Origin: Coriobacteriaceae bacterium
GTDB taxonomy: Bacteria; Actinomycetota; Coriobacteriia; Coriobacteriales; Coriobacteriaceae
NCBI GenBank assembly: GCA_015062655.1
Contig: SUUG01000001.1
Location: 36,298 to 100,297 of the forward strand
Direction of reading: 5' to 3'
Length of the DNA: 64,000 nt
Within the stretch, counting starts at the first letter, position 1. Every line of letters starts with the position of its first letter. Position numbers and translations under genes: made by a program. Below, piece by piece: positions 23,578 to 33,612 of this stretch. Under the pieces are notes generated by a model. It searched no databases. It was not told where the DNA came from and was given only the letters and a program-made list of their open reading frames with translations.

Positions 23578-26500
23578 ATGGATCTCTCGACCCTCATGCC
23601 CCAGCAGCGCGATATCGTCCAGACGCTCGAGCGGCCGCTCTTCGTCTCCGCCGGCGCCGGCTCGGGCAAGACCTTCACCCTGACGCGCCGCATCCTGTGG
23701 GCGCTCTCGCCGGAATCGGGCCCGTTCGCCCGGAGCATGGACGAGGTCATGGCCATCACCTTCACCCGCGATGCCGCCGCCGAGATCCGTGAGCGCGTGC
23801 GGGCCGCCCTCATCGAGGCCGGAATGGATCGCGAGGCCCTCTCCGTCGACGACGCCTGGATCTCGACGATCCACGGCATGTGCGCCCGGATCCTGCGCGC
23901 GCACGCGCTCGAGCTCGGCCTGGACCCGGAGTTCGGCGTCCTGACAGACTCCGAGGAGCTCCGCGACCGCGCGATCGACGCCGTCCTCGCCGAGGCGGGG
24001 GAGGGGTACGGCGCCCTTCTGTCGTGGTACCCGCTCAGCGCGTCGGGGCCGTTCGGCGGCACGAGCGTCCGCGACCTCGTGGGTCGCCTGGCGTCGATGG
24101 CGAGCGCCGCCGAGGGCGGGGTCTCCGCGCTCCGGGCGCACCGCGGCTCGGTCGACCTCGCGGGCGCCGAGGACGCCTACCGGGCCCTGCGGGAGAACGG
24201 CAGCGCCGGCGGCGTGCGCCTCGCACAGGAGGCGCTGGCGGCCATCGAGGCCTATCTCGCGAGCGACCGCTCCCTGCCCGAGCTTGCGGCCTGCCTCATG
24301 GCATGCGGGGCGCCCCGGCCGAGCAAGGGCTTCCCCAAGGAGAGCGTCGCCTGGCTCAAGGCCGAGGTCGCCGACGCCCTCGTCAACGCCTACATCGCGA
24401 CCGCGGGCGCGGCCGTCGAGGAGCTGATCGAGCTCACGGGCCGCGTCGTCGAGGTGTACGCCGAGCTCAAGCGCGAGCGCTCGGTGCTCGACAACGACGA
24501 CCTTTTGCGCCTCGCCCACGAGGCGCTCCGCGATCATCCGAAGATCCGCGCGGAGTACGCCGGCCGGTTCAGACTCGTGATGATCGACGAGTTCCAAGAC
24601 ACCGACCAGCAGCAGGTCGACCTCATCGGCTTCCTCACCGGCGAGGGCGGGCGGGCGCTGTGCACCGTGGGCGACGCCCAGCAGTCCATCTACCGGTTCC
24701 GCGGCGCGGAGGTCGAGGTGTTCCGCCGCCAGCAGCGCGCGATCGCGCAGGTGTCCGCCGAGGACGGCGGCGATGGCGGCCGCATCGTGAAGCTCGTGAG
24801 GAACTTCCGCAGCCACGCCGAGATCCTCTCCTATGTGGCCCGCGTGTTCGACGACGCCTCGGGCGGCATCATGCCGGGCTTTTTGAACCTCGAGCCGCAC
24901 GACGGTCGCAAGAACGGCCTCGCGGCACCCGGCGCCTCCCGGCGTCAGGCGCTCCTCGTGGCCGGCGGCACCACGGACGAGCGCGTCGGGGAGGCGGCGC
25001 GCGGCATCGCCCGGCGCTTCCGGGCGCTGAAAGACTCCGGCCAGCCGGCCGGTGGCATGGTGGTGCTCCTCGGGCGCATGACGAACGCGGGCGTCTACGC
25101 CGACGCCATCCGCGCGGAGGGCCTCGACTGCGTGATCTCGGGTGGGTCCATCTTCTCCGACCTGCCCGAGACGCGGGCGATCCGCGCGCTCGTGGCCGCC
25201 CTCGCGAACCCGGCCGACGGAGCGGAGGGGATGGCGCCCCTTCTGCAGTCGCCGCTGTTCGCCCTCGGAGCCGAGGAGTTCCTGGCGCTCGCGACGGCCT
25301 ATGACCCTGAGACGGGGGAGACCCGCCGCCGCAACATCGACCGCGGCCTGCTCGCGGACGACGACGCCCCCGGCTTCGGCCGCCTGCCCCTGCTCGACCG
25401 CGCCCGCGAGGTGCTGCGCTCCGCCCTGGCGCGCGTGGGCCGCGACCCGATCGCCCGGATCGCGCGGGACGTGGTGAACGAGTCCGGCCTGTTCGTGCGC
25501 CTCGAGGCCCGCGGCGCCGAGGGTCGGGCCCAGGCCGCCAACGTGCTCAAGGCGCTCGACGCCCTGGCCGAGGCCGAGGCCGAGATCGGCAGGTCGCCGC
25601 GGCTCGTGGCCCGCGCCTTCGACCGCTTTCTCGCGGGCAAGCAGGCGCCGGGCGCGCTCAACGAGGGCGAGGCCGGGGCCGTGCGCATCATGACGGTGCA
25701 CGCGAGCAAGGGCCTCGAGTTCCCCGTGGTCGCGGTCGCCGAGTGCTACTCCATCCGCGCGGTGGCCGACCGCGTCCAAAGCCGGCGCACACCCGCCGGC
25801 ATCGAGCTCGCGGTGCTGCCGTCGTCCTTCCCCGACCTCACGCTGCCCGACGGCAGCTGGCTCAAGGGGGAGGAGGTCAAGAAGCGGTTCTCGAAGTTTC
25901 TGGGCGGCCGCGACGCCTGGCTCACCCTCGATCTGGCCGAGGACGTCTCGGCGGGCGGTTCGGCCGCGGCCGCCTGGCTCGAGATGCGCGCCGAGGAGGA
26001 CCGGCTCGCGCTCGAGGAGCGCGCCCGCCTGCTCTACGTCGCGATGACCCGCGCGCGGGAGGTGTGCATCCTCGCGATGGACGCCTCCGTGGGCCGCGGC
26101 AAGGGCCATCCGCTCACCTTCGATGCCGATCACGACCTCACCGAGCGCGTCCTCGACCGCATCCTGCCGGAGGAGGGCGCTGCGCTTGAGGCGGGGCGCC
26201 TGGTCTTCGAGGGCTCCGCGCCCGGGGATTTCGAGCTCGTCGCCCTCGCTGACTTCACCTACCGCGATGAGGCCTACCATGCGTCGGAGCCGCGGGAGGG
26301 GGCGGGGGCCTCGGACGGCGTGGCTGCCGCGGCCGGCGAGACGCCCGAGGGCGCTCCTGGGGGCGCGGGCGACCCCGATGCCCCGCGCACAGGTGACCTG
26401 TCCGACACCTTCACCCTGGTCCGCCCCGCCGCCGCCAGCCACGTCGTGTCGCTCGCGCATCCGGGACGGGACTCCTACAGCTACACCTCCGTGGCCGCCG

Positions 26501-27306
26501 CCCTCCATGCGGCGGGGGAGGACCGCTCGGCCGGAGCCGCCCGGTCGGACGGCGCGGCCGCGATGGGGGAGGAGCCGCCCACCGCGGCGCCCGCTGCCGG
26601 CGTCGAGGGGGAGTTCGCCCCGGTAGCGGCGGCCGTCACCGAGGTGATCGAGATCGCGCCCGGGCCCGCGCCTCGGACCAACCCGGGCGACGAGCCCGGC
26701 CCCTCGGGGCCCGCTCCCGGCTTCGACGCAGCGCCCGGGACGGAGCCTCCCGCCGCGCCCGACTCCGCGGACGCCCCGCGCGACGGCGACCCCACGGCCT
26801 TGGGGTCGGCCTTCCATGCCGCAGCCCAGTGGCTGGTCGAGACCGGGGCCGAGCACGTGCCCTCTGAGCGCCTGGACGCGCTCACCCGGCTCTGGGGCAC
26901 CACGCCGGCTCAGCGCGAGCGGCTCGAGCGGGCCCTTGCCCGCTGGGAGGGGTCGCGCGCCCGCGCGGCCGCCCGCCGGTGGCCCGAGCTGCGGGCGGAG
27001 GTTCCATTCTTCACGCAGGGCGCCTCCTCGCTCGCCCGTCACGGCGCCTACGCCGAGGGCGCGATCGATCTGCTCGCCACCGATCCGGCAGATCCCTCCC
27101 GCGCCCTCGTGATCGATTACAAGACCGGGGGGTCCCCGGCCGAGACGCCCGATCAGCTCCAGGAGAAGCACCGCCTGCAGGCCGAGATCTACGCCGACGT
27201 GCTCCATCGCGCGGGCTTCGCGGCGGTCACCCTGCGGTTCGTGCGCGTCGAGGTCCCCGACCCTGAGGATCCCGGCGAGCCCGAGATCGTCACCTACGAG
27301 CTGTAG
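23578..27306 (+). CDS. addA: AddA-type UvrD-family helicase-nuclease
   Basis: A 1242-residue superfamily 1 helicase that follows the AddB-like gene with no gap. Motifs in order: Walker A VSAGAGSGKTFTL near residue 24-36, VMAITFTRDAAAEIRER, DEFQDTDQQQ, QQSIYRFRGAEVEVFRR, IMTVHASKGLEFPVV and LLYVAMTRAREV. The C-terminal RecB-type nuclease is LGSAFHAAAQWL, GAIDLL and LVIDYKTGG. Residues about 905-1050 form an Ala/Gly/Pro-rich low-complexity insertion between helicase and nuclease. It is the motor of RecBCD-like recombinational repair. Confidence 0.92.
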   Translation: MDLSTLMPQQRDIVQTLERPLFVSAGAGSGKTFTLTRRILWALSPESGPFARSMDEVMAITFTRDAAAEIRERVRAALIEAGMDREALSVDDAWISTIHGMCARILRAHALELGLDPEFGVLTDSEELRDRAIDAVLAEAGEGYGALLSWYPLSASGPFGGTSVRDLVGRLASMASAAEGGVSALRAHRGSVDLAGAEDAYRALRENGSAGGVRLAQEALAAIEAYLASDRSLPELAACLMACGAPRPSKGFPKESVAWLKAEVADALVNAYIATAGAAVEELIELTGRVVEVYAELKRERSVLDNDDLLRLAHEALRDHPKIRAEYAGRFRLVMIDEFQDTDQQQVDLIGFLTGEGGRALCTVGDAQQSIYRFRGAEVEVFRRQQRAIAQVSAEDGGDGGRIVKLVRNFRSHAEILSYVARVFDDASGGIMPGFLNLEPHDGRKNGLAAPGASRRQALLVAGGTTDERVGEAARGIARRFRALKDSGQPAGGMVVLLGRMTNAGVYADAIRAEGLDCVISGGSIFSDLPETRAIRALVAALANPADGAEGMAPLLQSPLFALGAEEFLALATAYDPETGETRRRNIDRGLLADDDAPGFGRLPLLDRAREVLRSALARVGRDPIARIARDVVNESGLFVRLEARGAEGRAQAANVLKALDALAEAEAEIGRSPRLVARAFDRFLAGKQAPGALNEGEAGAVRIMTVHASKGLEFPVVAVAECYSIRAVADRVQSRRTPAGIELAVLPSSFPDLTLPDGSWLKGEEVKKRFSKFLGGRDAWLTLDLAEDVSAGGSAAAAWLEMRAEEDRLALEERARLLYVAMTRAREVCILAMDASVGRGKGHPLTFDADHDLTERVLDRILPEEGAALEAGRLVFEGSAPGDFELVALADFTYRDEAYHASEPREGAGASDGVAAAAGETPEGAPGGAGDPDAPRTGDLSDTFTLVRPAAASHVVSLAHPGRDSYSYTSVAAALHAAGEDRSAGAARSDGAAAMGEEPPTAAPAAGVEGEFAPVAAAVTEVIEIAPGPAPRTNPGDEPGPSGPAPGFDAAPGTEPPAAPDSADAPRDGDPTALGSAFHAAAQWLVETGAEHVPSERLDALTRLWGTTPAQRERLERALARWEGSRARAAARRWPELRAEVPFFTQGASSLARHGAYAEGAIDLLATDPADPSRALVIDYKTGGSPAETPDQLQEKHRLQAEIYADVLHRAGFAAVTLRFVRVEVPDPEDPGEPEIVTYEL

Positions 27307-27515
27307 CGAGGCCCGGACCGCTACGCGCGCTCGGATCGCCGCAAGGTGGTCCGCGGTGCGGGGCGGCCGTCACCTCCACGCCTCCTCCACGCCGCCGGCC
27401 TCAGTTCGAAAGATTTCCTTACGGTTCTGTCAGACTGGCCGCCAAGGTCGTTTTCCCGCATGCGAAACGCATACCATGTGCTCCGTTCACAAGCGGCGCG
27501 TATCGGAGAACAAGC

Positions 27516-29071
27516 ATGCACCTGATCGACCTCATCGCCTCCCATGCCGGCAGCGCATCGGATGCGGTGGCTCAGCGCACCTCTGCGGGGGAGCGCATCA
27601 CCTACGGGGAGCTTTGGGAGCGCTCTGCCGCCCTCGCCGCGTTTTTGGCCGCCGAGGTCCCCGCGTCCGCGGCGGGCACGGCTCCGGTGATCGTCTACGG
27701 GCACAAATCCCCGCTCATGCTCGTGGGCATGCTCGCCTGCATGCGCGCCGGCCGGCCCTACGTGCCGATCGATCGCTTCTCGGTCCCCGCGGAGCGCGTC
27801 GCCCACATCGCCGCGCAGCTGCCCCGCCCGACGGTCCTCGCCGCCGAGCCGTTCCCGGCCGTCGCCGCGGACGCGGCGGGTACGGTGCTCTCCCGCCCCG
27901 CCCTCGACGCGCTGATCGCGTCCGGCGGCGCCGTCGATCCCGCCCGCGCCATCACGGGTGAGGACACCTGCTACATCCTGTTCACCTCCGGGTCCACCGG
28001 GGCGCCCAAGGGCGTCGAGGTCACCGCCGATTGCGTGGACAGCTTCCTCGCCTGGGACCTCACCCTCGGCGGCCTCGACACCGCCGGCCTCACCTACCTT
28101 GACCAGGCGCCGTTCTCCTTCGACCTCTCGGTCTTTTCGAGCTCGCCGGGGCCCTCGGCGCGGGCGGCTCGCTCGCGAGCATCACCCACGACACCCAGCG
28201 AAGCATGGCGGACCAGCTCGACGCCCTCGCGGCCGCCGGCATCGACGTCTGGGTCTCGACGCCCTCCTACGCCGACCTCCTTCTCGCGGCGCCGGAGTTC
28301 GGATCCGGGCTCTTGCCAAAGCTCAAGCTCTTCATCTTCTGCGGCGAGACCTTAGCCAACGCCACCGCCGCCCGCCTCGCGGAGCGTTTCCCCGCAGCGC
28401 GGATCGTGAACACCTACGGGCCCACGGAATCAACCGTCGCGGTCACGCAGGTCGAGGTGACGCCCGCGATGGCCGCCGCCGCGGAGCCGCTTCCCGTGGG
28501 CGCGCCCCGGCCGGGCACGCGCCTGCGCATCGTGGACGCCGTCGGAGCCGATTGCGCCCCCGGGGTCCCGGGCGAGGTCGTCATCGAGGGGGACACCGTC
28601 GCGAAGGGCTACTTCGGCCGCAGCGACCTCACCGCGCGCTCGTTCTCAACCGCCGAGTGGGAGGATGGCGCCCGCGTGCGCGCGTATCGCACCGGCGACG
28701 AGGGCTATCTCGACGCATCAGGTCGCCTGCACTACCGCGGCCGCCTCGACCTGCAGGTGAAGCTCAACGGCTTCCGCATCGAGCTCGGTGAGATCGAGGA
28801 GCGGCTCAGACGCCTGCCCGGCGTGGACGCCGCGGCGCTCACGGCGCCGGTGAGGGACGGGAAGGTCACCCATCTCGTGGCCCACGTGGTCTTCACCGGT
28901 GAGCGCCTGCCGGGGGAGACGGACTTCCGGCTCGGCCTGCGCCTGAAGGAGGCGCTTCGCGCCGCGCTCCCGCACTATATGATCCCCAAGAAGATCGTCT
29001 TCTTGGATGCCCTGCCCGTGACCGGCAACGGCAAGGTCGATCGGCGCGCCCTCGCGGCGGCACGGGGGTAG
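27516..29071 (+). pseudogene. dltA: D-alanine:D-alanyl carrier protein ligase DltA, frameshifted
   Basis: DltA adenylates D-Ala and loads it onto DltC. The first frame (from ATG 27516, with GGAG upstream) contains the acyl-adenylate motif YILFTSGSTGAPKGVEV and runs to FSFDLSVF; there the frame shifts at the TTTT of 28134-28137. The second frame continues FELAGALGAGGSL and holds NTYGPTEST, YRTGDEGYLD, LQVKLNGFRIELGEIE and the catalytic-Lys end VTGNGKVDRRAL. Removing two bases restores one alignable protein. Both halves are well preserved, so the break is either recent, a sequencing error, or rarely bypassed. The downstream dlt genes are intact. Confidence 0.85.
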
Positions 29072-29075
29072 CCGG

Positions 29076-30287
29076 ATGGCGTTCTACTCGTCGGCCTCGT
29101 TCTTCATCGCGCTCGCCCTCGCCATCGTCCCCGCGGCGGTCCTCGGCCTCACGGGACGGCGGATCAAGCCCTACGCCATGGCGGCCTCCGTCGTCATGCT
29201 CGCGTTCCTCTACGCGGGCTCCGCACGGACCCTCGGCGCCTTCCTGCTGTTCCTCGCGGTGTCGACCGCCGGCTACCGGCTCACCCTGCGCTCGTGGACG
29301 CAGGGAGGCAGAAGCCTCGTCCTCTACCGCGCCTGCCTGGCGGCCACCGTCGCCCCGCTCGTCGTCTACAAGGTGAGTGCCGCCGCGGGTCCGGGCGTCC
29401 TCGGGTTCATCGGCATCTCGTACCTCACCTTCCGCTCGGTCCAGGTGCTCATCGAGATCCGCGACGGCCTCATCACCGAGCTCGCGCTCCCGGATTTCCT
29501 CTACTTCCTGATCTTCTTCCCGACGATCACCTCAGGGCCCATCGACCGCTCACGGCGCTTCCTCGCGGACGCGAACGGTCCCCTCGACCGCCGCGCGTAC
29601 ACCGACCTGCTCACCCGCGGTATCCTGCTGATCCTCGCCGGCGCCGTCATGCAGCTCGTCATCGCGACGATCATCTCGAGCTTCTCCGAGGTGGCGCCCG
29701 ATGCGGGGCTTCCCAACGTGGGATCGCTCGCGCTGCCGCACGGTGTGCGCGGCATCGTTCGCGCCTACCTTTACGGGGCGTACCTCTTCTTCGATTTCGC
29801 CGGGTGCTCGCTCATGGCGATGGGTGCGAGCTACTGCTTCGGCATCCGCACGCCCCGAAACTTCCGGGCACCCTTCATCGCCGTGGACATCAAGGACTTT
29901 TGGAACCGCTGGCATATCACGCTCTCCACCTGGCTGCGCGACTTCGTGTTCATGCGCTTCGTGCGCGCGGCCACGCGCCGCCGCCTGTTCAAGGACCGCC
30001 TCATGACGGCCTGCGCGGGCTATCTCGCGAACATGGCGCTCATGGGCGCCTGGCACGGCCTCACGGCGAGCTACCTCGCATACGGCGTCTATCACGGGAT
30101 CCTTCTCGCGGGGACCGAGGTGTACCAGAAGCGCTCGGCGTTCCACAAGCGCCACTGCAGGCAGCGCTGGTACCTCGTGCTCTCGTGGTTCATCACCTTG
30201 AACCTCGTGATACTCGGCTTCGCCCTGTTCTCCGGGCAGGCGCGCACGATCATCATCAACCTTATGAAAGGAGCCATAGATGGATAG
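29076..30287 (+). CDS. dltB: D-alanyl transfer protein DltB (MBOAT family)
   Basis: A 403-residue polytopic membrane acyltransferase that moves D-alanine from DltC towards the cell surface. MBOAT signs include ISYLTFRSVQVLIEIRDG, FFPTITSGPIDRSRRF, and the catalytic region FWNRWHITLSTWLRDFVF with the invariant His in LMGAWHGLTASYL. About eleven hydrophobic segments. It starts 4 bases after dltA and overlaps dltC by 8 bases. Confidence 0.94.
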   Translation: MAFYSSASFFIALALAIVPAAVLGLTGRRIKPYAMAASVVMLAFLYAGSARTLGAFLLFLAVSTAGYRLTLRSWTQGGRSLVLYRACLAATVAPLVVYKVSAAAGPGVLGFIGISYLTFRSVQVLIEIRDGLITELALPDFLYFLIFFPTITSGPIDRSRRFLADANGPLDRRAYTDLLTRGILLILAGAVMQLVIATIISSFSEVAPDAGLPNVGSLALPHGVRGIVRAYLYGAYLFFDFAGCSLMAMGASYCFGIRTPRNFRAPFIAVDIKDFWNRWHITLSTWLRDFVFMRFVRAATRRRLFKDRLMTACAGYLANMALMGAWHGLTASYLAYGVYHGILLAGTEVYQKRSAFHKRHCRQRWYLVLSWFITLNLVILGFALFSGQARTIIINLMKGAIDG

Positions 30288-30525
30288 GGAAGAGCTTGAG
30301 GAGCAGGTGCTCGACATGCTCGAGGAGATCTGCGACGACGAGGCGGTGCGCGAGGAGCGCGACATCGACCTCTTCGACGCGGGGCTGCTCGACTCCATGG
30401 CGGCCATCGAGGTGCTCGTGGCCATCGAGGAGCGCTTCGGGGTGGACATCGCCCCCACGGCCGTCGAGCGCTACGAGATGAACACCGTGAACAAGATCAT
30501 CCGCCAGATCGAGATCCGCCTGTGA
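30280..30525 (+). CDS. dltC: D-alanyl carrier protein DltC
   Basis: An 81-residue carrier protein. The phosphopantetheine Ser lies in LFDAGLLDSMAAIEVLVAIE. It carries D-alanine as a thioester between DltA and DltB. AAAGGAG lies ahead of the ATG, which overlaps the end of dltB; the TGA overlaps the next start (GTG 30522). This carrier is distinct in sequence from the one in the peptide cluster (1440-1682). Confidence 0.95.
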   Translation: MDREELEEQVLDMLEEICDDEAVREERDIDLFDAGLLDSMAAIEVLVAIEERFGVDIAPTAVERYEMNTVNKIIRQIEIRL

Positions 30526-30722
30526 GCGCGGACGGCGGGAAGACGTCCCCGCACGGCCCTGAGGGGCTCTTGAAGCTCGGGGAAAGCTGGTTTCTCGGTG
30601 GCTCTCGGTCAGCCGCCCTCGCGTGGGCGGCCTCCGTGCTCGCGCTCATCGCCGTGCTCGTGTGGTTCTTCATCCTCTCGCCCTACGGCGCCCCGGCGGC
30701 ACCCGTCTATGCGGAGTTCTAG
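30522..30722 (+). CDS. dltX: DltX-like small membrane protein
   Basis: A 66-residue protein with one transmembrane helix (SAALAWAASVLALIAVLVWFF) and the C-terminal tail APVYAEF. Firmicute DltX proteins are about 50 residues, have one helix and end with an F-x-Y-N-E-F motif that takes part in D-alanyl transfer; the VYAEF end fits this. DltX is normally upstream of dltA. Here it lies between dltC and dltD, overlapping the former by 4 bases. GTG start. Confidence 0.7.
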   Translation: MSADGGKTSPHGPEGLLKLGESWFLGGSRSAALAWAASVLALIAVLVWFFILSPYGAPAAPVYAEF

Positions 30723-30723
30723 G

Positions 30724-31998
30724 ATGCCCATGGAAGACAGCAAGATGGACGGGGCGCGCGTATCCGGTCGGCGGCTCGCGGCCGTCGCGCTCTCGCTGGC
30801 GCTCGCGGCGGGAGGCCTCGGCTTGGCCGGCTTCCGGGCGCGGATGCGGCCGCCGGCCCCCTCGACCTCGATCATCACCTACCCGGCGGCCGCCCAGGTC
30901 TCGGACTTCGACCTCATGACCGGCGAGCTCGCCGCCCGCGAGCGCCGCGGCGAGCATCCCAAGCTCGTCTTCGGGTCGTCCGAGCTCGCTCCGAACCAGG
31001 CCGGGCCCGCGCATCCCGCGCGCCTGTTCACGAACGGCCGGTATGCCATAGACGCGGCCGTCATGGGCCGCGCCGGCACGGCGGATCTATGGAGCGCGAT
31101 CGAGATGGGCGCGATGGCGCCGCGGGTGAGCGACCGCCGCATGGTCTTCTTCGTCAGCATGCAGTGGTTCATGGCCTACCGCAAGCCGGAGAAGGAGTTT
31201 CCGGCCGTCTTCTCCGAAGGGGCCTACCGGGCGTTCATGGAGAACCCCGACATCTCCGACGGGCTCAAGGCGCGCATCACCGACCGCATGGCCGAGTACG
31301 GCGTGGACCGCCGAGCCGGATCCACGGCGCTCGGTGGCATCGTGCAGGAGGTGGACGGGTGGGCGGCCGGCCTTGCGGCTGATCTGCGCCGGGCCGCGGG
31401 GTCCGACCCCGTGGACGCGCCCGGGGCCCAGTCCGTCCCGGTGCGAGATGCGTCCAAGGCCCTGGGCGCCGACGAGCAGGCCGCGCAGCCGCGCACGCCG
31501 TCGGGCGATCCCGACTGGGCGACCCTGTTCTCCCGTGCCGAGGCCGATGCCCGCTCCCGCTCGGCGGGAAACGCCGACGGGTTCTATGACAGCTGGTACA
31601 AGAAGCGCTATCGCAGGTGGGAGGAGGGAGCGCGCAGCACCTGGAAGGCGCCGCGCGACGGATCCTATTTCAGCCGGCAGGAGCTCGACGACTTCAAGAT
31701 GCTGCTCGAGGTCTGCCGCGAAGCGGGCATCGAGCCGCTCATCGTGATCCAGCCCGTCAAGGGGGTGGCCTACGACAAGACGGTCTACACGGCCGAGGTG
31801 CGCGAGCGCTACTACGACATGATCCGCGGCGCCGCGCGCGAGGCCCGCGTGTCCGTGGCCGACTTCTCGGACCGCGAATATGATCCGCTCTTTCTGCGCG
31901 ACTACTCGCATCCCTCCGATCTGGGCGGCGCCTGGTACGCGCGCGCCATCTACAGCTGGTTCGCGACGGGCGAGGCGGAGACCGCGCGGGCCTTCTGA
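30724..31998 (+). CDS. dltD: D-alanyl-lipoteichoic acid biosynthesis protein DltD
   Basis: A 424-residue membrane-anchored, extracellular SGNH-like esterase/acyltransferase that completes D-alanylation. N-terminal anchor AVALSLALAAGGLGLAGF; catalytic Ser in LVFGSSELA; the Asp/His pair in the C-terminal LRDYSHPSDLGGAWYA block. The middle (about residues 215-270) is Ala/Arg-rich and longer than in many DltD proteins. It starts 1 base after the DltX-like stop, behind GGAG. The next 197 bases up to the convergent hom gene hold no visible gene. Confidence 0.93.
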   Translation: MPMEDSKMDGARVSGRRLAAVALSLALAAGGLGLAGFRARMRPPAPSTSIITYPAAAQVSDFDLMTGELAARERRGEHPKLVFGSSELAPNQAGPAHPARLFTNGRYAIDAAVMGRAGTADLWSAIEMGAMAPRVSDRRMVFFVSMQWFMAYRKPEKEFPAVFSEGAYRAFMENPDISDGLKARITDRMAEYGVDRRAGSTALGGIVQEVDGWAAGLAADLRRAAGSDPVDAPGAQSVPVRDASKALGADEQAAQPRTPSGDPDWATLFSRAEADARSRSAGNADGFYDSWYKKRYRRWEEGARSTWKAPRDGSYFSRQELDDFKMLLEVCREAGIEPLIVIQPVKGVAYDKTVYTAEVRERYYDMIRGAAREARVSVADFSDREYDPLFLRDYSHPSDLGGAWYARAIYSWFATGEAETARAF

Positions 31999-32195
31999 AA
32001 AGAGACGGGGCCGCCTGCTGGGAGTCGGCGGCAACCCGGGTGACGGGTCCGGCCCGCCGCTTTCTGAGGCGCCGTTGCCGGCCCCGCGCCCGGCTCTCAA
32101 GGTGCCGTCGCCGACCCCCTGTCGCGAAGCGACAACGCCGGCCCCGCGTGCTCCGGGCCCGTTGCCCGCTTGCGCCGCCCCGCCGGTCCCGCGCC

Positions 32196-33521
32196 CTAGT
32201 TCTCCATCGCGCCTTCGCTCCAGGCCGCGACATCCTCGACCCTGATCACGCTCGCGACCGCGCGCACGACGTCGAGACCCTCAAGCTCGGTCAAGGCCGC
32301 GGCCATCTCGCCCTCGCGCACCGCGGCCGTGAGCACGGTGATCCGCGCCCCCTCGCCCTCGCCGGCCGCCTCGACGGCCTCGGTCGCGACCCCGTGCCGT
32401 GCGAGCGCGGCCTCGACGGCCGCGCGCGCATCCGCATCCTCGACGTCCAGGCGCACGTAGAAGCGGTTCACGAGCTCCTCTGCCGCGACGATCGGCCGCA
32501 CCGCCCGGTAGGGCTCGCGCTCGGCGAGCGGGGCCGCCCCGCGCGACATCGGCTCGGCGAGCGCGAGGATGTCGCCCACCACGGCGCTCGCGGTGGGGAA
32601 GGAGCCCGCGCCGGCCCCGTAGAACATGGTCTCGCCCACGGCGTCGCCGACGACGTACACGGCGTTCATCGCGCCCGACACGGAGGCGAGCTGGTGGTCG
32701 GACGGGATCATCGTGGGGTGCACCCGCGTCTCGACGCCGTCGGCCGTGTTGCGCGCGATGCCGAGGAGCTTGATCGTGTAGCCGAGCTCGCGCGCGGCGG
32801 CGATGTCCTCGGCGCTGATGTTCCTGATGCCCTCCTGGAAGACGTCGTCGGTGACGACGCGCGTGTGGAAGGCGATGCTCGCGAGGATCGCGGTCTTGCT
32901 CGCGGCATCGAACCCGTCGACGTCGGCCGTGGGGTCCGCCTCGGCGTAGCCCAGGCGCTGGGCGTCGGCGAGCACGCGCTCGAAGTCGGCGCCCTCGCGC
33001 TCCATGCGCGACAGGATGTAGTTCGTGGTGCCGTTCATGATCCCGGCGATCGTGAGGACCTCGTTGGCCGTGAGGGCGTGCTCGAGGGCGTTGACCACGG
33101 GGATGCCGCCCGCCACCGAGGCCTCGCATCTGAGCTGCACGCCGGCCTCGGCCGCGAGCCCGGCGAGGCGCTCAACATGACGGCCGAGGAGCGCCTTGTT
33201 GGCGGTGACCACGTGCTTACCCGCAGCGAAGGCGGCCTCCATGATATCCATGGCCGGGTGCTCGCCGCCGATCAGCTCCACGACGATGTCGACGTCCGGG
33301 TCGGCGACCACCTCGCGCCAGTTCTCGGTGAAGCGCTCGGGGGCAAGACCCGTCGCCGCGGCGTCCTCGGCATGGCGTGAGCAGGCGCGCACCACATCGA
33401 GGTCGATGCCGTAATTGTGCAGGTAGGAGGCACGATGGGAGAGGATGAGGCGCACCACGCCGCCGCCCACCGTCCCGAGGCCGATGACGCCGACGCCGAT
33501 TCTCGTGTTCGCATCCTTCAT
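32196..33521 (-). CDS. hom: Homoserine dehydrogenase with C-terminal ACT domain
   Basis: A 441-residue NAD(P)-dependent enzyme reducing aspartate semialdehyde to homoserine, the branch to Thr, Met and Ile. The Rossmann motif is GVIGLGTVGGGVV at residues 11-23; substrate-binding blocks are AGIMNGTTNYILSRM and YAEADPTADVDGFDAASKTA. The last ~85 residues (YVRLDVEDADARAAVEAAL onwards) are an ACT domain for feedback control by threonine. GGAG lies 7 bases before the ATG. Monocistronic in view. Confidence 0.95.
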   Translation of the reverse strand: MKDANTRIGVGVIGLGTVGGGVVRLILSHRASYLHNYGIDLDVVRACSRHAEDAAATGLAPERFTENWREVVADPDVDIVVELIGGEHPAMDIMEAAFAAGKHVVTANKALLGRHVERLAGLAAEAGVQLRCEASVAGGIPVVNALEHALTANEVLTIAGIMNGTTNYILSRMEREGADFERVLADAQRLGYAEADPTADVDGFDAASKTAILASIAFHTRVVTDDVFQEGIRNISAEDIAAARELGYTIKLLGIARNTADGVETRVHPTMIPSDHQLASVSGAMNAVYVVGDAVGETMFYGAGAGSFPTASAVVGDILALAEPMSRGAAPLAEREPYRAVRPIVAAEELVNRFYVRLDVEDADARAAVEAALARHGVATEAVEAAGEGEGARITVLTAAVREGEMAAALTELEGLDVVRAVASVIRVEDVAAWSEGAMEN

Positions 33522-33612
33522 GTAAGCTCCCTGTCAAGAGATGCCGGTCAAGGGCCATATTGTACCGAATAGGGAACTGTTGCCTGCGGTGTTTGCGCGA
33601 TTCGAATAGTGA

